From Lepisosteus oculatus (Eukaryota > Chordata > Actinopteri > Semionotiformes > Lepisosteidae): DNA of 64,000 nt. Where the stretch lies: positions 9,434,001 through 9,498,000 of the forward strand of contig NC_090723.1 in NCBI RefSeq assembly GCF_040954835.1. The letters run 5' to 3'. Both the position numbers and the translations under genes were made by a program. A model generated the notes under the pieces. The model did not search any database and was not told where the DNA came from. It was given only the letters and a program-made list of their open reading frames with translations. Below, one piece after another: positions 32,941 through 47,349 of this stretch; position 1 is the stretch's first letter; each line of letters opens with the position of its first letter.

Positions 32941-33681
32941 GCGCAGAAGTGCAGTCTTAGTTGAAAGCGTCTTCAAACACTTGCATGAACCTTTAAAATC
33001 TTGGCAGACTGTGCCTTCAATTAATCAATTCACCAGAGACCTTGTCAGCTCATGATGGGCTTTGATACAGATCTAAAATAAGTGAAAGTCTAACAGAATA
33101 TGCGTTCCACTTAGTGACTTTCATAGATCGTGTTGCTTCACAGGGTCTGCTGTGTGTACAAGGCTATTCAGGGTACAGGGAGAGGGGAGTCGGGGTCACC
33201 TGGCCAGAGGACACCCCCCCCTCTCCATCATGTCTGTGTTCAGACAACAGGTGAATGTACAGTATGTGTGGTGGGGTTCCAGTGTGCTTATAACTGTTTT
33301 CCTTATTTGCCTTCTATTGTAATCCCTGTATAACCTCAAATAAATACATAAAAATACATTAAAAAATAAATACTAGTCTGATATTTTGAGAATCTAGGAT
33401 TCTTCATAATAATAATGGATCTTAAAGCAGAATGTTTTTTAACGATAAGGTGAGAAACGTTTTCAACTTCAAACACGGCCGATTTAATTGCTTAACTAAT
33501 CCTATACAGAGCGGTGAGCCTGTCCTTTTTTTTTTTTTGAACGTGTATTTGTTCATTTGAGAGCCTCGCGGGTTCGGGTTTCACGGGTGTCTGAAAGCCA
33601 AGGTTTAAAAGATCGCGTTTATCTAGTTTACAGTTTAGGGTCGATCGGGTAGTTCTCGCTCGAACATTAAGCACGGTCGCC

Positions 33682-33697
33682 GTGCGCCCTCTGGCGG
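33682..33697 (-). promoter_or_regulatory. CTCF-like motif, minus orientation
   Basis: The minus strand reads CCGCCAGAGGGCGCAC, a close match to the CTCF core, and opposite in orientation to the sites at 21720 and 30881. Convergent motif pairs are the arrangement associated with chromatin loops; here CALCOCO2 would lie inside. Confidence 0.45.
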
Positions 33698-34030
33698 CGA
33701 GAGGCAGCAGCACAGACTGATGGAGCGGAGCGGCGTCCGTCACTCGCTCACTTTCTCGCCGCTTCACCGGGAGCGACATTAATAATTAATAACACTGAGG
33801 CGTGATTCTCGAATTCCAATTGCCAAATCACTGCACCGGCACGCCAGCGGGGTACGGAAGACTCAGTCATTAACTATGAGGAAAAAAACGTGGTCAACTG
33901 TAACTGTAAAAGACCGAGATGGATGGATTTGCAACACGACGGCTGCAGAAACAGTCCCTGTCGGTTTTCAGGTTCATTCCATTTTCTCTCTCCCCGTCTC
34001 TTCTATAATAATCCTTTCCCAGGAATAATA

Positions 34031-34080
34031 GTTTTCCCAGGAGTCTCCCATCCAGGTACTGACCAAGCTCACACCTGCAC
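34031..34080 (-). mobile_element. 5S-derived SINE head fragment
   Basis: TTCCCAGGAGTCTCCCATCC and AGGTACTGACCAAGCTCACA are the reverse complement of the 5S-like head seen at 10150-10210. Only the head remains. A similar, shorter piece occurs near 26175-26210. Confidence 0.55.
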
Positions 34081-34142
34081 ACAGAGCTTCTGGCATAATA
34101 AGACGTTCAGGTGGAGAAGGCTCACCTTAAGATCCATGAAGT

Positions 34143-34203
34143 TCACCTCACCTCCGCAGCCAAAACGTTGTGTCTCTTTTCACCATGGAATAAACTTTTA
34201 CCT
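34143..34203 (+). repeat. Penelope-like tail fragment
   Basis: CCGCAGCCAAAACGTTGTGT and CACCATGGAATAAAC correspond to the tail at 30615-30680, more diverged. Confidence 0.5.
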
Positions 34204-34494
34204 GTGAAAATAATATTCAGACCGTGTGATTTTAATAGATGACCAAGTGGAAACATGTGAATACTGAATAGTACGTAGCACTGACCCTATTGCTAGCAAC
34301 CTCTGCTCCTTGAATACTGATTAAAGATCTTTACTGACTGGTGATCCAGTCGGTCTGTCCGCCAGGCAGACCCCACCGACACAGGGCAGTCCGCCCCCTG
34401 TCACCACGGGCCGGGGCCGGAACACCTGGTGGGGAGAGGAAACAGCTCCACCTGCTGGCCCAGACGCGTCACTGACCGCCACAGTCCGATTCTC

Positions 34495-34836
34495 TTTTTA
34501 AATTTTTATTTATGCTTAACAAAAGAACAAACATTACAATACAAACAAGAGTACATATAACAATTCCAAACAAAAATATCGTCAGGGGTACATACTACTA
34601 CATCAATTCAAGTTATGAAAAAAAGATTAAACAAATTAAATAAAAATAATGTCCGCACCGCTTTCATATTTTTGCATTTCGAAATAGTCTGCAAATACCC
34701 CTTTACTTCCATTTTAAAATGCTCAAACACAGGGTACCTCCCAGACCACTTCATTTTATGTATGTGATAACGTGCCAATATAACAATTAAATTTATTACA
34801 AAAGAAATTTTTATTTTGTTTTCACTGGGGCTGAAA
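34495..34836 (-). mobile_element. L1/Tx1-type LINE 3' end with target-site duplication
   Basis: The minus strand encodes an uninterrupted C-terminus (VINLIVILARYHIHKMKWSG; KGYLQTISKC) typical of fish L1-group LINEs, then an AT-rich 3' UTR; the poly(A) side is at 34495-34505. The 12-base sequence AGTCCGATTCTC flanks it at 34483-34494 and 34837-34848, a clean target-site duplication. The insertion is severely 5' truncated (342 bases) and probably recent. Confidence 0.85.
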
Positions 34837-35081
34837 AGTCCGATTCTCCTCAGACCGCAGCTCTCGAACCCGCCTCCGCAAGGCCCTGCGGCCGACCGGA
34901 GCAGTCACTTAAACGACTAACCCAGCGATTTGTATGTACACAGGATCTTCCTTGAGGTCCTTTACAGTAGACAAAATATTCAAGACCTTCGTTTAATGAA
35001 AGTACCTTTCATGGTGTTTGCTATGCAACACCATGGATCCCGGTGAGAAGCATCACAGCCTTGCAGTTAATTAAATAATTG

Positions 35082-35205
35082 ACACCTGAAGAAGGCTCCA
35101 CGGCCGAAACGTTGTGTTCTCTTTCTTCTTTTTTTCAGCATGGAATAAACCTATTACTTGTTCCTTTGCAGCCTACGCATGCTGACGCAGCTACCCACCA
35201 TTAAA
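35082..35205 (+). mobile_element. Penelope-like tail with terminal block (fossil)
   Basis: CACCTGAAGAAGGCTCCACG, GGCCGAAACGTTGTG and GCATGGAATAAACC are followed directly by TTGTTCCTTTGCAGCCTACG and GCTGACGCAGCTACCCACC. This copy links the two blocks that occur apart at 17893, 30610 and 54915. Confidence 0.55.
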
Positions 35206-36679
35206 TAATTAGACCCACTAGGAAACAGAGCTCGAGTGGGACACAAGCCAGCAGGCTGCAGCCCCCCCGGGAGGTCTGCAGAGACCCCTCTCCCACCCTT
35301 CCTGGAGCTGCCTCCCTCACTGGCCGAGAAACACCGCGATTCCCCCCCCATCACAGCTGCCGCCCAGATGTTCACTCACATCTGGTCCGTGCCCCTCGCA
35401 GAAAGCGCCTGAGACGAGAAACCACCTCTGTGCACGAAAACGTGGATATGGGTCAGTCGGAAAAGAGTGCCCAACGGTTGCGCGTCGTCTTTTCGTCGGC
35501 GTGTTTTTGTTTTGACACGCTGATTTTGCACGGGTGTTGAAAATCTCAAAGTGTGGAAAATAATGGTATCTGTGCTGTGGTTCCGAACTGTATGCGGGGG
35601 AAGACGAGACCTTTCCACGACGGCACGTGAAGTACTTCTCTATTCGTTTTCACTGTTATTTCTAGTGAAGCCAAGATGCTGGGGTGATTTATGTTCCCTT
35701 AATCCGGCTAAGGTCTGCGCTCGCTGTGAGAATAAAGATGATATACGCTCCGGGCCGGAGAGCAGCGCCCTGGATCCCGCTGTACCCATGCCCCCGGCCT
35801 CTCTCTCTCTCTCTCCCCCTCTCCCTCTGCCTCAGGCCGCGGCTGTTCACCGGCGCTTGCCGGTCTCAGCTCGAGTTTCCCCGCAACACACTGTTCCTGA
35901 TTTTGGTCATCGTAATACAGCTAACTTGTATGGAAAGATCATTTAAAAAAAAACACCTCTCTCTCTCCGTGCTGTACAAATTTTTCACTTTACCGAGGGA
36001 GTTTAACAGATAATTAAGGTGTGTGTTTGGTTAATGGAAAACAAGAAACTCTCGGTCGTGCGCCAGGCGCTGTCTTTCTTATATTTTCGCCCGTTTAACA
36101 GCAGTAAAAGGTTTGTCGCCTGTTTTCAGTTGGATTCCCCCGATTTTGATTAATTGCCAACTTTATTTGAATATATGCGCCAATGTGCTGCCAACGTTAT
36201 ACATTATCACATAATGTACTGCTTAATTTAATGAGGTTACTGATCAGCCGCACGTTTATAGAATCGCTCCGCAACCGGTCCGGATTTGCGGTGCTGTGCG
36301 GCGCCCCTTGTACTTCACATACCGCGTAAATCACGAAATCTGCCACACAGAGGTTAAACACTATTTCGGCTTCAGGAGCAATTTCTTTGCATTACTTCTA
36401 AACACCATAAAAGAACCTGTACGAGCTACATTAATTGTAAACGTCTCACACTGGCAGACTAATCCCTCTTGAAGAGAACCAGAAAAACTCTTAAACTTAA
36501 TCGCCATATGCTTCGCATTAAGGTATCAGATGGAACCTTTTTCCCCCCCCAAATAGGAAAAAAAAACTCGGTCTTTACCCTCCAATCCACCAGGGGTTAG
36601 CACAGAAACAGACACAGTCGTCCTGCGAGAAACACAGTCAAGCCGCTCCGGTTGTAGGCGGGACGTCCTGTAATCTTGG

Positions 36680-36973
36680 CCAATGGAGATCGAAGACGCC
36701 AGATTCAGCCCGGAAGAGGTTTTGAGACCAACCCTCCAATGAGAAACGATGTGGTGCCGGTTTGCCGGTCACGCTTGCCAATCGGATTGAGGGGATGCGG
36801 TGACGTCACCCCGCGGACCAATAGCGCGGCGCGACTGCTGTCCCGGTGGCTTCACCTCCGGATCTCCCATTGGTCACTTGCAAGGTTGGTCTCTGAACCG
36901 GGGCCAATGGCGTGCAGAGGAGACCCGGCGGTGGCCAATGGGGGTTGAGGACAGTGCGTCGGGTGTTATAAAT
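36680..36973 (+). promoter_or_regulatory. ATP5MC1 promoter: seven CCAAT boxes, CRE and TATA box
   Basis: CCAAT pentamers start at 36680, 36736, 36778, 36818, 36904 and 36935, with one inverted (ATTGG, 36869-36873). A palindromic CRE (TGACGTCA) lies at 36801-36808 and a TATAAAT at 36967-36973. Spacings between boxes are 31-56 bases. NF-Y binds CCAAT and often works with CREB at genes for mitochondrial proteins. Transcription should start near 37000. Confidence 0.75.
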
Positions 36974-36999
36974 GACAAGGTGACAGGGGAGGCCGGTTT

Positions 37000-37071
37000 A
37001 TTCAGCCGCTGCTGCGTCGCTTGTAGCGTGTCACTGCTTCCCAACCTGTGAGAGCGCCGCAAAAAACCCCG
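37000..37071 (+). other. ATP5MC1: ATP5MC1 non-coding first exon
   Basis: The start is estimated from the TATA box. The end is the donor CCCCG|GTAATGG at 37071/37072. The next exon begins at 38341, nine bases before the start codon. Confidence 0.55.
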
Positions 37072-38349
37072 GTAATGGTCCATTTTGTTGCATGTCTTCT
37101 ATATTGCAAATGGCCTGTTATCGTCAGGCCATTTATTAAGCAGATCATCTTTTTTTTTATTCATTTTTTAAGTGAATGTTAAAATGGTTGGGCCTCGGTT
37201 GTCTTCCATGTTCTGCTTGTGCAGAGTCTTAAGTCCGCCTGGCTGTGTGACCTTTCGGGTTGGCATCGCCTCAGTAAGCTGGTCGGTCATTCCTCTGTGA
37301 ATCACTCAGCCTAGCCAGGGGGTTGCACTCGATACAAGCTGGGAGCGAGCAGCTTTTTCTGCACAAGCGGGAGACCTGCGGGTTTTTTTTTTTCCTGCAA
37401 GATGTCTGACGCGTCCTGGGCCTGGGCGTCGGTCCAGCCCGGAGAGCAGGTCTGCAGCTGATATTTGAGGTCTTCCCCAGAGGTGTTTCAAGTCTTTTTT
37501 TTCTTCCCCCACCGCGATCGAAGGGGGTCGTTTTGAATTTGTGAAATTCGTGTCCGCCTGGGCAGGTCCCAGTGCTGTAGTTTCCCTCATGACCTTCACC
37601 GCGGAGAGCTGTGTGCGGCACTTGCCCCTGTAATCCTGACCCCTGGTCTCATTCTTCTGAATGAAAAGGGGCAAGTGGTTTTCTCGGCGACTGTAAACGA
37701 AAAATCTTCTTTTTATGCGCAAGAGGTAACGGCAATGCCCGCCCCCAGCACAAAACCGAGCTTTTCTGACAGTGACAGGTCAGAGGTACCTTAACAGTGT
37801 TAACCGAGAACATTGCTTGTTTGAGGAGGAGCGATTAGATCAGGATATCGACTTGGTATTTTTTTAAATACGTTTTGTATGCCAGTGTTCAAAATCTGGA
37901 AGTACGTCCTTTTTTCCGTTTCCAGTAATAGCTTAGCGCTAATTCAACACAACGTAACGTTAGGTCCTGTGTCCCCTGTACTTCTGTACCGGCCTGTGAA
38001 GGTGGGGGGTGCCTTGCCCTTACCCTAAATTTCAAAATTAGTTATCTAGTTTTTTTGCGTGAGAGTCTCTCCCTTCGAGGCAATCTGCTGTCACAGTACA
38101 GGTTGGGGTGTTTGTAACGTTTTGTCTTGGAGTGTAGAAATAGGTTCTAGCTAGGATAAGGGTATTGTCGGGCTGCTCCTGTGTATTAACACCATAAAAT
38201 TGTTCAAATCCATTTGGTCTTCACCCATACGGAGTTATTGAGGCATCTTGACTTGTTGTGGGGTGTGACTGTCCCCCTTTATTCTTAAAAATGTTCGCGA
38301 TGTAGACCTGTGCTAAGTTTGTCCCTCTTTCTCCTCACAGGCCTTCAGG

Positions 38350-40289
<1,940 letters not shown>

Positions 40290-40580
40290 ATTTTTTTTTT
40301 CCCCCTCCCCTCTCTGCTCCCGGTTTTTTTTGCGTGCTCCCTTGGGAAGGGGGTGGGGGGCTGGGGGGGACTCGCCAGGTGTCTCCCTACTACCCCCGCT
40401 GCCCCAAAACCATCCTCCTGGGGGGGTCAGGCTCAGACGTGCAGCTGGTGAGGCCGTGACATCGCCATTCCAATCGTACTGAAATGAAACGGATTCTACC
40501 TTGTTTTTTTTTCAACATTTTATGTGAGATCTCATCAACATTTAGGCAAAATTTGTCTAAATAAATAGTTGGGAAAACCT
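40290..40580 (+). terminator. ATP5MC1 3' UTR and poly(A) signal
   Basis: Short 3' UTR with T and G homopolymer runs, ending after AATAAA at 40560-40565, followed by a GT-rich stretch (AAGTTGTTGTCTTTCTTTC), as expected downstream of a cleavage site. Confidence 0.7.
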
Positions 40581-43140
40581 AAGTTGTTGTCTTTCTTTCT
40601 CCTGGCCTGCACTTCCCTCAAGTGTGGGGTGTTAATTGCAGAGTCTGACTAAAACCGATGCAAGAAAGGATGAGGTTTGAGGAACAGGGGGTAATACTGT
40701 AAGGTCACCCCCCTATTTGGGTTTGTAGCCTCCTAGTTTGAGGCTTCAGCTGACAAACTTCAGTCTGGCTCTGAGCCGAGGGATCAAGTTTTGAAAACTT
40801 GTGAAGTTCATTGAAGGCTTTATTTTAACTGAAATCTTTGCCCTTAACTGTTTATTTTTAGTGTGGATTCTACAGAGTATTTGCTGGCTTTCATGTCGAA
40901 AGTGCCTGCAGAACTCAATTCGGGGTGAGCTGAATTAGGCTGAAAGGATCTGAATTCATAAAGCCAACAACTCCCAGTTGAAGAGCTGGGAGAAGACCGT
41001 TACCTCAGTCCGGGTCAGCCAGGGACCTGGTTTTGGGATGGAAGCCTGTATCCAGTCCAGTCCTCCAGGACCAGCAGTGGGCTGCTCTGCGCCAGTGGTT
41101 TCATCCTGGACTGGTCCTGAGCCAGCTCAAGGGTACCTGCAACACAGCAGGAACTCCAGCTGGATACACTGTTCAAAACCCAGCCAATGGAGATGCAGTC
41201 ACACTCTCAAGGGCTGTAAATGGTTACTACAGCTGCTGTTAATTAAGCAATTGGCAAACTGCTGCTGTTGCAATAGTGGGGAACTTTCACCTGCATGCCT
41301 TTATTTTAAATGGTGATTGAGAGAAAAATCAATAAAAATTAGAATAGTTTCTCAAAGGGAGAAACTGCAGTTTGTATGCAAGGGGCAGAAATGACATGCT
41401 ACATTACTCACTTTAAAACTGTTGGTGATATTTACATTTTTTTTAGTTGTAGAAAACCTTTCCTTTGCTCAATAGTGGCTTATGAGCAGTCACTCACTTA
41501 AAGCAATTTGTTTGGTTATTGGCTCTTCGATGGCTGCAATTGTAGGTGTATATATTAGATCTCTCCTAAATCCTATAGCAAAACAGCCTCTCCTAGTGTA
41601 GCTCAATGAACTGCCTTCTACAGAAAATGGGCCCCTTCTCATTTTAGACTGATGCAACAAAGCTGTTTGTTCTGACAGGTGCCCCCACTTGCTACTCGGT
41701 AATACAAGTATGAATAAATGCCCAACTGAAGTGACCTTATGATCACGATGGGGTTGTTTGTGAAATGATTTACAATCACACAGCTGTCAGGTGAAACGGT
41801 AGCTCTTACCCGTGGGCTCTGGTCTGGAGAAACTCAAGTTCCAGCACGCAATGGTGAAAAGCCTCCAACACCCAGGAGCACCGCCGCGCCGAAGTGCCTG
41901 GAGTCAACATTTCCACCCCATTAAAATGCATTCGTCGAGAAACTTTACAAGGTTGTTTTTCTTTACGGCACTATGTCAAGGTGAGGGTAAAAAAAAAAAA
42001 TATTCGAGAAATGTATGAACATTTTGCCGTTTGGAAGCACCTTGCCTTGATTTGAAGAACAGGTCCCCCGCATTCTGGAAAGGTTCCTCGACGGAAAACG
42101 GCGTCAAGCCGCGAACTTGTTCCACGGTGAAACTTTGAGCCCCAAAGTGAGGCTCCGGTCCCGCTGTTCCCCTGACCCTCTCGGGGCTCATTCGAGGAGT
42201 GGGACACTGGTCGGTGTCTGAGACACAGGGCCCCCGCTGTCCGACTGGGCAAAGCCGGAGAGGAGGCCGCACACCTGGGGACAGGTGCTAAACAGGTGGG
42301 GGGCCTCGTGACGCTCCCTTCGCTTGTTGCCAGGTTATCTCAAAACAGGGTTTGAATTATTAGTGTACCCCTCATTGTGCATCACCCCCGGTTCACACTG
42401 AATCACCGGGCTTGTGTGCGACAGCTCTCGGGGGGAAGGCTGTGTCTGAGCTGCGTCGTCCTGGATTATCAGTTTCAGAAAGTGCAGCTTCGGCTTCAGA
42501 TCTGTCAAGGGTACTTTTGCTCTTCTCTGAAATCCCCGGAGTTTTTTTTTTTGTTTGTTTTCCTTCTTTGTTGTAACAGCTCTCTTGGAAACTACTGGTA
42601 GCTCCAGGAAATCCCGATTTTTTTTTTTGCGGTACGAAGTTATCGCCGGTTCTCCATGCAGACTCCCCTATCCGGTGGGAAATGGAACAGTCCGTTTTCT
42701 CTTGAACGTGGCCTGAGCTCAGCGCGGGACAAAACCAACTTATCTTGGAAGGAGAGGGGGGGGAGGTATCAAAAGCCAGAGGACACCTCGGGTCTTTAAA
42801 CAAACAGCACATAGCTTTGTACAGGAAGGCTGAGGAGCTCACATCGTTTTCTACAGGGAAAAAAAGAAAAATACTCAGCATTTGTGTGACATATATTATT
42901 AATACATATTCGGGTTCTGACACTCGGGAGAAGTTCCTTTCTCCGGGGGAAAGTCACTTGATTTTTTTCTGTTTTGCCACTGCATGCACTAGCACTAGCA
43001 GATATGCAGTGGTCGCTTCTTCCAGCTCTTTCAGACGCTTTTTATCCATTTGAAAGAAAGAAAACTGCAAACTGCATTCCACTCCGTGTTCTAATTTATT
43101 AAGAGGAGAAATCCTGACAGCGAATTAGCAAACGGATCTT
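40581..43140. other. ATP5MC1-UBE2Z intergenic region
   Basis: About 2.5 kb with no recognised gene or repeat family. Open frames at about 41000-41300 and 42400-42900 show no family resemblance or splice context. Confidence 0.5.
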
Positions 43141-43614
43141 CCCCACATGTTTGCGCCGCGCATCAGCCTGTACGAGCTGCAGATCCGGGACGGGCCGCTG
43201 GGGGGCGCTGTGGCCGCCGTCAGAGGAGGAAGTACCTGAAAAAACAGCGTCAAGACTGAGCAGGGAGAGTGAGTGAGAGCGCAGGCGGCAACCCAGTTCA
43301 CTTGGGCCGACAGAGAAGCGGGGTTTAAGACAAATAAAGATACGGCCGTCTTCGGTGTACCGTGCTAGACCCGCACCTGGGAGGCCCAGGGCTGTGCACG
43401 AGTCGCCCTTCTCCTCCTCCTCCTCCTCCTACTCCACCACCACCTCCTCTTCCTCCTCCTCCTCCTGCCTGGAGACGGACGGGTGCAGGTTGGAGCAGAA
43501 ATAGGACTTAGCCGTGGCTGTCGGGGAGAGAGCGGTCAACTGGCGGAGAAGACGGGCGTCTTAAAAAAAAAAAATTACCCCCAAAAAGCACACGCGCAAG
43601 GCAGGAGCAGGAAG
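43140..43614 (+). promoter_or_regulatory. UBE2Z CpG-rich promoter and 5' UTR
   Basis: CpG-rich sequence without a TATA box, including a CTCF-like GCTGGGGGGCGCTGTGG near 43197, followed by a (TCC)n-rich segment (43408-43468) that probably lies in the 5' UTR. The transcription start is not defined. Confidence 0.45.
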
Positions 43615-46600
43615 ATGGCGGAGAGCGCAGGGGAAGAGGCGTCGGGGATCGGGGTGACCGGGTCGACACACTCGGGCGGCGGAGCCCAGTTCTCGCCCGG
43701 TTCCGGGAACTCGGTACCGGGGGACCCGAGTGGCGCCGCCCCGGACTCCGTGCCCTCGGCCGCGGCCGCCCCTGAGACCGTCCCCCCTGTCTCGACTCCG
43801 GACATCCCCTCCCTGCCCGCCTCGGCCATCGGCGTCCTGGGCACCGCGGTGGGCACAGCCATCTTAGCCCCGTCCCCCGGCCTCGGCCCCGCGGCTCCGG
43901 CCATGGTCGGCACCGCCGTGCTGTCCCCCAGCATCGGTCTCGGGGTCACCGGCACCCCGAACCTGGCCGGGGCGGGGCTGCTGTCTCAGATCCACTCCAC
44001 CTTCTGGGATCCGACAGTCAGCAGCGACTGGGACAGCGAGAAGCCGTCCCAGCAGTGCATCCTGCGGATCAAAAGGTACAGAGAGCCGGTCTGCCTGTCC
44101 GGGGTCCACAGCGAGCGAGTTTGTTTTCTCTGGGGGCTTAGAGGGAAGTTATGATTGGGGGTCACTGTCTGGAGTCACTTTGTTTTTTGGCGGGGGGTGG
44201 TAGCGATGTTAAGGACAAGGCGACGCACCGCCCCGAAACTTAGTATTTTTTTATGCATCAACAGAATCGAAAGAGGTGGCTGATCAGAACCGTGTTATTT
44301 GTAAACCACAATCACTCGCCACGATAGGCGACAGTCATGGGCCGGTTTAGTTCATTCGTATGCGAGCCGTAGGGAGCAGCGTTTTGTAGCGTGAAGACTT
44401 TTGAATGCAGGAAAGCTTAGAAACGACAGGAGGCCTTTTAGACCCATCTGACTCGTTTTGTCGCTGCTAGCTGGTTGACTAGAGGGTCTCCTCTGTCCGT
44501 TTTACTGCAAGGGAACCCCAACCCAACCCCAGCAACGTGCCTGCGCAGCTTGTTGCAGACCCCTACAACCCTTTGTGTAAAGGGGCCCCCTCCTGTTCTC
44601 GGTTATAGATGCGCTTCTGCGTGATTTCCCGCTGGTGAAGGGGTCGTGTCTCACTGTTGATTCTGAAGTGCCCCGTCTCGGCTTGGTCAGTACCTTTTAG
44701 GATTTGGAACACTTGTCGCGGGTCCCCTCGAAGCCTGCTCTGTTCAAGACTGGACAGGTCCTGTACCTCTGGACTGTCAGTGTGGGGTGTTACTTCAAGA
44801 CCAGAGTGTATCTGGTGGCTCTTCTCTGGACTGATTCCAGAGGAGAAATATATTTTCTTCAATGCGGTGACCACATCTGTACACAGTATTCTAAATGAGG
44901 CCTTTCTAGTGCATGTACTGTAATATAAAATAACCTTTTGATTTAAACTCTCTGCTTTTAACTGTATATCTCAACATCCTCAGCTTTTCATCTTCTCCCA
45001 ACACTGTCTAGAATATATAACATGAGACCAAAAGACAGGTTATGAACTGAAGAAGCTATTCAGCACATTTGGCCTGTTTAATAGTTTGTAGATAATTGAT
45101 CCCAGAATCTCGTCTGTTTTTTTTTTTTATTAAAGAAGCCAGGGTATCAGCTTCAGCAAAATGGTTGGGCACCTTGTTCCAGACCCCCACCACCCTTTGT
45201 GTAAAGTGCATTCTCTGTTCGTGTTTAATTCTCTTTCCACATTGTCCCCAGACGTTCCCTCTGTATTCCTGTTTCGCTGTTTGTTCTGAAATTCGGTAAA
45301 TCCTGAGTATTCAGATGATATATAAATGCTGTGTCAGCACAGACACCGAATTGACACCCAAGAGCCAAGTCATGTTTTCCATCACTCGGCTGGGAGAGGA
45401 CCTCGGGATAAGCCTGCAGGCCCTTTTATCGCTTGTGCAGAGCTCCGGGCCAGCGCAGGCAGTGTACAATTAGATTTGTATGAGCTGTGTCAGCACACGT
45501 TGACCGCCAAGGAGCAAGTCGAAGTTAATTCCACACTGAAATCCCAACACCTGCAGAAGAGTCAGCGGCTGAGACGTTGCGCATGTTCTCTCTGCGTTTT
45601 CCGGCGGGGAATTATGGTCTGCTTGTTGCTGTTTGTGCGGGCTGGTAGGTGCAGGAGGCGTGTGGTGCTGGGAGGGGGCTGTGCTCCTCCCAGGCTGTGT
45701 GGCGACAGTGGCTGCCCACCTCCGAAGACTCGCACGGGAAGCTGTGTCTCTTCCACTTCCTGTGGGCTGGTCTCTCTGCCGGGTGGGAATTGTGGGAGAT
45801 TCCTGGCTGTGCCGGCAGATGTGTTCCACATGGGAGGCGGACTCTGCAGTAACGCCCCTCGCAGGATGAGTGCGAGGATAAGCCTCCCTGCTTGCTACAG
45901 TTCTTCGCTGGTGTTTGCGTGCAACGTTTCTCCTCGGAAGGCGATGACAGTGCAGTAGCAGGGAGAGAGGGGGGATGATGATGGAGGGGACCAGAGGAGG
46001 CAACACTGTACCTGTGAAGGGATAAGATAAGATAAAATAAGATCACTTCACTGGCCATATACAATTTCTTGTCTTAGGAATTTATGTTTTTCCATATCCC
46101 AACTTGCTCTCCACGAGACACACGGACAGGGAGAGAAGCTGGGGGTCAGAGCACAGGGTCAGACATTTATACAGCTGGGGTTAAGGGCCTTGCTCAGGGG
46201 CCCAACGGAGTAGGATTCCTCTGCCGGCCGCAGTATTCGAACCAGCAACCTTCCAGCCACAGCCACAGGCGCAGATCCTGAGCCACAGAGCCACCACACC
46301 ACTCCTTATGTTATAAGGTGGAATTTTAATGGTCTATCAGATCAGTTAATATTGTGTGAATGATGACCCTGCTTACCCTGTGTTGTAAGAACCAGGTTCA
46401 ATCATCTCTCCCTCTCTCTCCCTCCCTCCTCCCCCTGCCCCTGCCACACAGAGATATAATGTCCATCTACAAGGAGCCCCCGCCAGGCATGTTTGTGGTG
46501 CCAGACCCCCATGACATGACCAAGGTAATGCCGGCTCGATCCGATCGCCGCCTGTGTCCCTGTCCCTCGGGAATCTCTCATCCCCTTCCCACGGAGCGCT

Positions 46601-47198
46601 GACCCACCGGTACGGACTAGGGTCGCGTCCTGCCTGTTCCAAGTGCTGAGCGCCTCGCAAGATGCCTGAAAAAAAAGATTCTAACCCTCTACTTTCCCTG
46701 GAGCAGCGGTCAGGAGGAGTGCGCAGCCGTTCAAGCTGCAGTTCTGAGTCCTGACCGAAGCGCAGGCCCGGTCACTGCTCGCTCAGTCCTCTGTCCACAG
46801 CTGGAGACCCTGCTGGGTGGGGGCTGGGGGTCGCGCGCCTGCGCCCCTGTCTGAGCCAGCCCTGCTCACTCTGACCCCCCCGCCCCTGCCTCTGCCTCCC
46901 CGCAGATCCACGCGCTCATCACCGGCCCCTTCGACACGCCCTACGAGGGGGGGTTTTTCCTCTTCCTGTTCCGCTGCCCCCCCGACTACCCCATCCACCC
47001 CCCCCGGGTGAAGCTCATCACCACCGGCAACAACACGGTGCGCTTCAACCCCAACTTCTACCGCAACGGCAAAGTCTGCCTCAGCATCCTGGGGTAAGCA
47101 GGGCTCCCCGGGGGTCCCCCGTGTGTGTGCGTGTGCTTCCTCTGTGGGACGCCTGCAGTATGTGTGTGTGAGAGAGTAATTCCTCTATGGGACGCCTG

Positions 47199-47241
<43 letters not shown>

Positions 47242-47306
47242 TGATTCCTCTATGGGACGCCTGCAGTGTGTGTGTGAGAGAGAGAGTGATTCCTCTATGG
47301 GACGCC

Positions 47307-47349
<43 letters not shown>

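Larger units (their letters stand above)
32941..36660. other. CALCOCO2-ATP5MC1 intergenic region
   Basis: No gene recognised. It holds a CTCF-like site (33682), a 5S-SINE fragment (34031-34080), Penelope-like tails (34143-34203, 35082-35205), an L1-like insertion (34495-34836) and moderately CpG-rich sequence at 33650-33780 and 35400-35900. Open frames there look like chance. Confidence 0.5.

Noticed and set aside
45326-46064. Overlapping 150-210-codon frames in the first UBE2Z intron
   Set aside because: Frames exist on both strands in GC-rich sequence, and none resembles a known protein or has convincing splice sites.
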